A stretch of DNA of 44,409 nt. It comes from Candidatus Omnitrophota bacterium (GTDB lineage Bacteria; Omnitrophota; Gorgyraeia; Zapsychrales; JANLHA01). Shown here in pieces: positions 36,201-42,200 of this stretch. The stretch spans positions 1-44,409 of the forward strand of contig JAKLFA010000005.1 in assembly GCA_022711395.1 (NCBI GenBank). Direction: 5' to 3'. The position numbers and the translations under genes are program-made. The notes beneath the pieces were generated by a model. It had not been told where the DNA came from and ran no database searches. It saw only the letters and a list, made by a program, of their open reading frames with translations. Within the stretch, counting starts at the first letter, position 1, and every line of letters begins with the position of its first letter.

Positions 36201-39200
36201 TGCCGTTCCGTCAGCATTACGGAAACGGGATCCTTGTCCCCGACATGAGCCTGGCCAAGCCGGTCTGGCTGCCGGGGATGTTCACGCTTGAGATCAAGCA
36301 CACCGACACCTTCCCGAGATGGGTCAGCGATATGGTGAGGCATTTTAACCTGCAGAGGACCGGCGTTCCGAAATATGTCGGCGGGGTCAGCTTGATCAAG
36401 GAAAGGCCGCTTTTGTTCCCGAGGGGCGGGTTCGATAACGGAGAGACCAACGCCTCGGTCCTGCCCGGGCTGGATTGGGGATTTTATGTGGCCGAGATAC
36501 CGGAATCCCAGGTCGGCGGCATCGCGGATGTGGCCCAGGGCCTTCCGGAAGCGATCCTGCGTTCAAAGACGAAGGACGAGCGGCCGCACGGCGTGTTCCG
36601 CGTGACGCCCTGGTATCATTCGATGAGGAGCCTGCATGAGGCGGTTGACCGCAACGCATTGGCCTGGATCGCGGAGATCACGCTGCCCTATAAACATCAC
36701 AAGGTGACCGCCCAGGTTTACAAACGCGTGAACGCGTCAGGCATCCGGGATTACTTCATTGAAAGCGAGATCTTCAGCTTCCCCTATGATAAGTCGGATA
36801 TTTCCAACCCCGAGGGGGCCGTTAAAGAAACGGTCGTTTATAACGCGGTCTCCGCGCTTTTGATCCTCATGGGAGAGACCCGTCCGGATGTGCTGTTTTT
36901 GGCGGATTGGCAGAGCGGCCTGATCCTGTCTTATTTCGCGGAAAGTTTTGACAATGATTTCGCCTTCCTTCATAAGGCCGTGATCCGGACACCTCAGGCC
37001 ATCACCAACGGTTATGACCTGATGCTCAATTACCGACAGGCGAATTATCGCCACTGGCTCACGCCGATCGCCTGGATCAATAATGAAGCTTACCGCGGGC
37101 AGTTCCGGATCGCCAACAAAGATCATTTTACCTGGGAAACAGGGCTTGTATCGGAGCGCGCGTTCGAACACGCTCGATGGATCACGCCGGGACATGGCCA
37201 GGAGATGTCCGCGATCTTTTTGAAGCTTTTAGTTGAAACGGTGGCCGGCTGGGGAGGATCGGTGATCACGGTGAGCGAAAATTATGCCAACGAGATCATG
37301 GGGGTCCATCTGTTTCCCGGCCATTATCCGGGGATGCTTCACGGGATCCTGAACCGCATAGGCGTTAAGGGCGTGCTTAACGGAACACCTTCGGAATGGA
37401 AGTATGTTGAACGTCTGGAAGAGAAGGACCAGGCGAAGCAGGCGTTATTGGCGGAATTGAACATGGCTTCAGGCGCCGATCAGGTGCTTTCGTTCATGAT
37501 CTCGCGCCTTGTGAGCCAGAAAGGGGTTTCGCTTTTCATCGATGGCACAGAGCTGATCGCTCAGATGCTGAGGGACTTCCCCGAAGCGGTCCTGATCATC
37601 GGCGGAAAAGTGGAAAGCAGATGGAGGGAGGCGTTCGAAGGATTTAAGGAGCGGCTTGAGCGTGAATTCCCGTCGCGCGTCAGGGTCTCGCTGTCATTTT
37701 TGCCGCTTAAGATGGTCGAGGATGTTTTCAAGGCTGGGGACTGGAACCTTTTCCCGTCATTATATGAACCGGCGGGAACGCTTTATAAGGGGTCCGTGAA
37801 CATGGTTCTGACAGTGGCCCGTCTGACCGGCGGCTTGATCGAGTGCGCGCAAGAAATTGATTTGAAGGAAGGGCGGGGGAATTCTGTGACATTCTCAGAT
37901 TTTACGCCGGAGGCCTTTGTCGGAGCCTGGCGCCGGGCCCTTGAAATATCGCGGGATAAGAGGCTGCTTAAGGCCATTCAGCAGTCCGCTCCGGCCACGG
38001 CCAAAACATGGGATGACCAGGCGAAGAAATATTTCCATTATGTTAAGGTGTCTGCCGCTGAACGAAGATTTTTTGAAGGGCAAGGACAGAACGGCGCGGG
38101 CACCAACAGCGCGGTCTTGGATCAGGAGATGGCAAAAGGGCAGGACATGATCCACAGACGGGATACGCCGCCGCAGCCTGTCCAGCGCGATGAGAGTGGA
38201 TTGTTTATGCGGATCGGCGAAAGCCTTTTGAGCTGGATGAAGGCCAATGGAACTGCCGCGTGGGGCACGGCGAGCCCTGATTTCGCGAGGATCGCGATCA
38301 CAGAGGTCGTCAACATCAGTTACGGCCATTACCGGGTCCAGGCCTATCCGGTCGCGGACAGCGCCTTTATGAAAGAGGCTGCCAAGCTTTTGGAAGATAA
38401 TCGGGGGCAAGGCTGCCCTGAACCGGGCGCTTTGGGCCAGATGATCCTTGTGCCGTATCTTTATTCTGACGGAACAGTAATGGTCTGGATCAAGGAGATC
38501 CAGCCTTCCGACGGTTACCGTGATATCGGGCATCGCCTGCGCCGCCATCTTGACCTGTGGCGCAAGAACACGGTTCTTAAACTTTCTCAATGGGCCGAAG
38601 AGAGCGGAGTCCTTCTTTATGGCGCTTCAGAAGACGCTGTGCGGACGATGTATCCTGAGATGAGCGATGTTGAGATCAGGAAAAATTACACGGAAACGTT
38701 CAGCGGGTCCGTTAAAGAGCGGATGCTTATCCCGTTGGGGTCGCTGTTCAGGGATGATAAGGGGACATTGATCGCGTTCGATCAATATGTCTTATCTGAT
38801 CCGACGCTGGATGAGGCGAAGGCGTCAACAATTTTGAATGGGTCCAATGCCGCGGTGCTGGAGGCTTCAGAGGCCAAGGACGGACTTGAGGGCGGCATCG
38901 CTTCCGACATTAAGGATTTTCTTGAAAAGGTCAATCCATCGATCCAACGATGGTTGTCAGTGCAGTTTGAGGAATACCCGTTTGTTTGTTCGCTGGCAAC
39001 GGCGGCGCTTGATTATTTGCTAAGGTTCCATTTCGGGAGCCTGTTAAATGTTGAGGCTTATTCGGGAGAAATATGTAATGTAGAACACTGGTTTTTGATC
39101 GTCGAAGATATCAAAACGGGCCGTAAATTTTACGTAAGCGCAACGGACGGTCAATTTGAGCCGTATCCGGAAGGGCGCAAAGCAGATTATTCTGAAGGCA

Positions 39201-42200
39201 GGATCAATCTGGATTATGTTTCCTGGTATTTTCGTCAAAATAAAGATTTTGTGCGGATCCTTCCTTTGTCTGCTGATTGGGTGCTTTCTTTGTATCAGGA
39301 GCTTGGAGTTACGCTTGAAATTTCCGGAAAACATTCTGAAGATTATCAGAATGTTGTGAGGACGCTGCATTACAAGACGCTGCGCAGCCTGTATCATTTT
39401 ATAGTTCAGGATCAGGGACACTTTGAAGGGGAGCCGGTTTCTGATGCCGATGGAATTCCTGGTGAGGCAGAAGCAAAACGCGGTTTAGTCGGAAACATCA
39501 AAAGTGGCACTGAGCGGTCGATCGCCGGAATTGTTGAGCGTGGAGAATATGAAGAATTGACATCGTTTGGCGAGGAGCTTCCGTCTGTTCGCGATGTGCC
39601 TGTTGTCTGGCGGGCATTGACGGTGAGGGCTGAGCGCGCTCCGCCGGTCTGGATTTGGGCAAGGTATCACGCAGGTGTTCTCGAAATTTATTTCTCCAGC
39701 CGCACAGTCGCAGATCATTTCAAAGAAAAATTCAGTTCTTCATTGCCGTTGGCCCTTGGGTCGGCCGCGCTTCATGAGTATTTTGAAGCCGTCCGCGGAT
39801 ATTCTCATTGGGAGGCGGACCAGCTTGTTCTGGGCACGCCTGAATACGGTGCTGTCTATAAAAAAGTCAGGCGGTTCATTCCGTCCAGGAGCTTTGCCGG
39901 ACGTTTGGCGCTTGTGTTAGGCCTGATCGTTCTCATCGGCATCCCGGCCCTGTGCCTGCTGGATTATTTTGGGTTGACCGGCGTGTATGTGGGATTGCGC
40001 CATACCGCCAAAGCGTTGGGGGTCGTGATCCTCTGGAAAGCCGCGGCCGTCGAGGCCGTGACAGGGGCGCTTGGGTATTTTGTGTTTGCTGTGATGGCGC
40101 AATATTTGAACCGGGGCTGGTACCGTTTCAGCTGGAAATACTGTTTCTTTGTCGCTGCCTTTGGATTGTTCCAGGGCCCGATCACGCAAGTGATCTATAA
40201 CGTCCTTGAAATGGTCATGCCCTGGGCGGCCCAGATGACGGTTGTTTATAACGTCAAACGCAGCCTGCTGCTTCTGGTCGGGGGGCTGGCGGTCGTGACG
40301 GCGTTCAATATCTTTATGATCATCGGTAATAAATTGTTCGGGATCGGCCAGTTCGATATCCGCCGGGAGGCCTTTAAGGGGCTGGATGTCTACGCTTCCC
40401 GCGGGGTGGCTCTGGTCAAGAATTACGTGATCGCGGCGTTCGTTCCGTTTGAGTTCCAGGTGCTGGCCGAACAGTGGGGGTATGACTTTATTATGTTCGG
40501 CCTGGCCGCCTATTTGATGCTGAGGGACAAACCGCTGACCTCGTCAGCGTTTGAATGGTTCAAGGGCATGGTTGTCGGAAAGTCCGCCGCGACTTCAGCA
40601 AGATCAGAAACGGCTTCGGGTAAGGATACGAACGCGGCGCTTGTGAGCGCGCCGGTCTACGTTGGAAAAGACAGTTTTAACCTGGGCCTGTTCTCGGTGA
40701 TCTCGCCGGTCTGTTATAAAGTGGAAAATGATTTTCTTGAAGCGGCCCTGGCCGGGGAGACGCTTCTGTTGCGTTATAAGGATCGCAGGTTGGTTGAGAT
40801 CATCGGCGGTGAGCTGAACGGTTCATCCCTGGAGCGCCGTCCGCTGTTTTTGGAAGACGGGAAGACCCCGATCGACGGGGAGGTCATCGCGGCGGTCAAG
40901 AGTTCTCCGGTCCGCGCCCGTTATTACGGCGCGTCCATGGCCGTGATCCTCAATGATGCTCTCGTTGATGGGCGTAACCTGAAGGGTGCGATCTTTACAT
41001 TTGAAAAGAACAACGGTTATGTCCTGCGCCGCCATTCGAGCCTGGTGGAATATTTTGAGAGCGTGGGGATCGGCCAGCAAGAGCTGTTTACGCTGTTCGA
41101 TCATTACGCGCCGCGCGACGCGTTCGGGGCGTCAGCGCTTGAAGCCGCGCAGCAGTTTTTTAAAGAAACTGAGACGCGCATCGATCTTTTCGGCAAAGAC
41201 GTCGCGGGGATCCCGCAAGAGCTGGAGCCGGCGCTGAGACCGTATATTTCACGCGACGGGAAATACCGGCAGAGGCTTCAGCAGTACAGGGCGGCTGTCA
41301 TGCGTGGGACGAATTCCGCGGTCGTGTCAAAGGCCGCTGGCCTGGATGAAAGAACGCTCCGCCGGCTTTATAAGGAAATGTTCCCGGATCCTACCCGTCC
41401 CCGTATCATGCGAAATGACGTCTTCGCCTATAACATGGCGCTGGCGCGATCGATCGCCAAGTTCGGGACGGAAACAGTGGTCTATGGCCTGGGCGGGGTC
41501 GATCTGACCAACGCCCTGGCGATCACCAATGGAGGGACGTTCTATATCATTGATCAGCAGGGGATCAATCCGCCGGTCATGCGCTTGCAGTGGGGGGCTT
41601 TTGCTGAAAGCAATATTTCGGAAGACGATTATGTGGAACAAAAATATCGTTACGGTTTTGGTCATATCAATACCATAACCGACGAAAGCGCGCTGGGCGT
41701 GGCCCTGACCACAGAACTGCAATGCCTTGGTTTATCCAGGAGTGATGTGGTTTTCGATCAGGAGAACGGACTTCCCTATGTGGAATTCAGGAAAGCCTTT
41801 GATGGCAAGGACACGCTGAGACGGTTCTATTTCGTGAAGGTGAAAGACATTGCTGATCCGAAAACGTGGCCGGCTTCGTTCAAGAAAAAGATGCGCGGCA
41901 AAGCGGATGTGTATTTGCAGAACGCGTCGATGAAAGTCGTCGGCCGGCTGGCTCGCTATGCGCCTGCCATCGGTGCTCTTGTTAAGAAGAACGGCGTTTT
42001 GGTGATCGATCCTTATTTGGATTGGGTTAAGAATCCCCAGAGGGTGGATGTGCGCGCGGCTTTGGCGTCGGCATTTTCCGTCAGGGAGCTTTCTGTGCCG
42101 GTCTTCTACCGCAAGCTGATCTCAGAAACGGGCCTTAATTATGGGGTTCAGAAGCAGGTCTTTGAGAAAACGGACGGGGTGAATTCAGCGGTTGCCTTCT

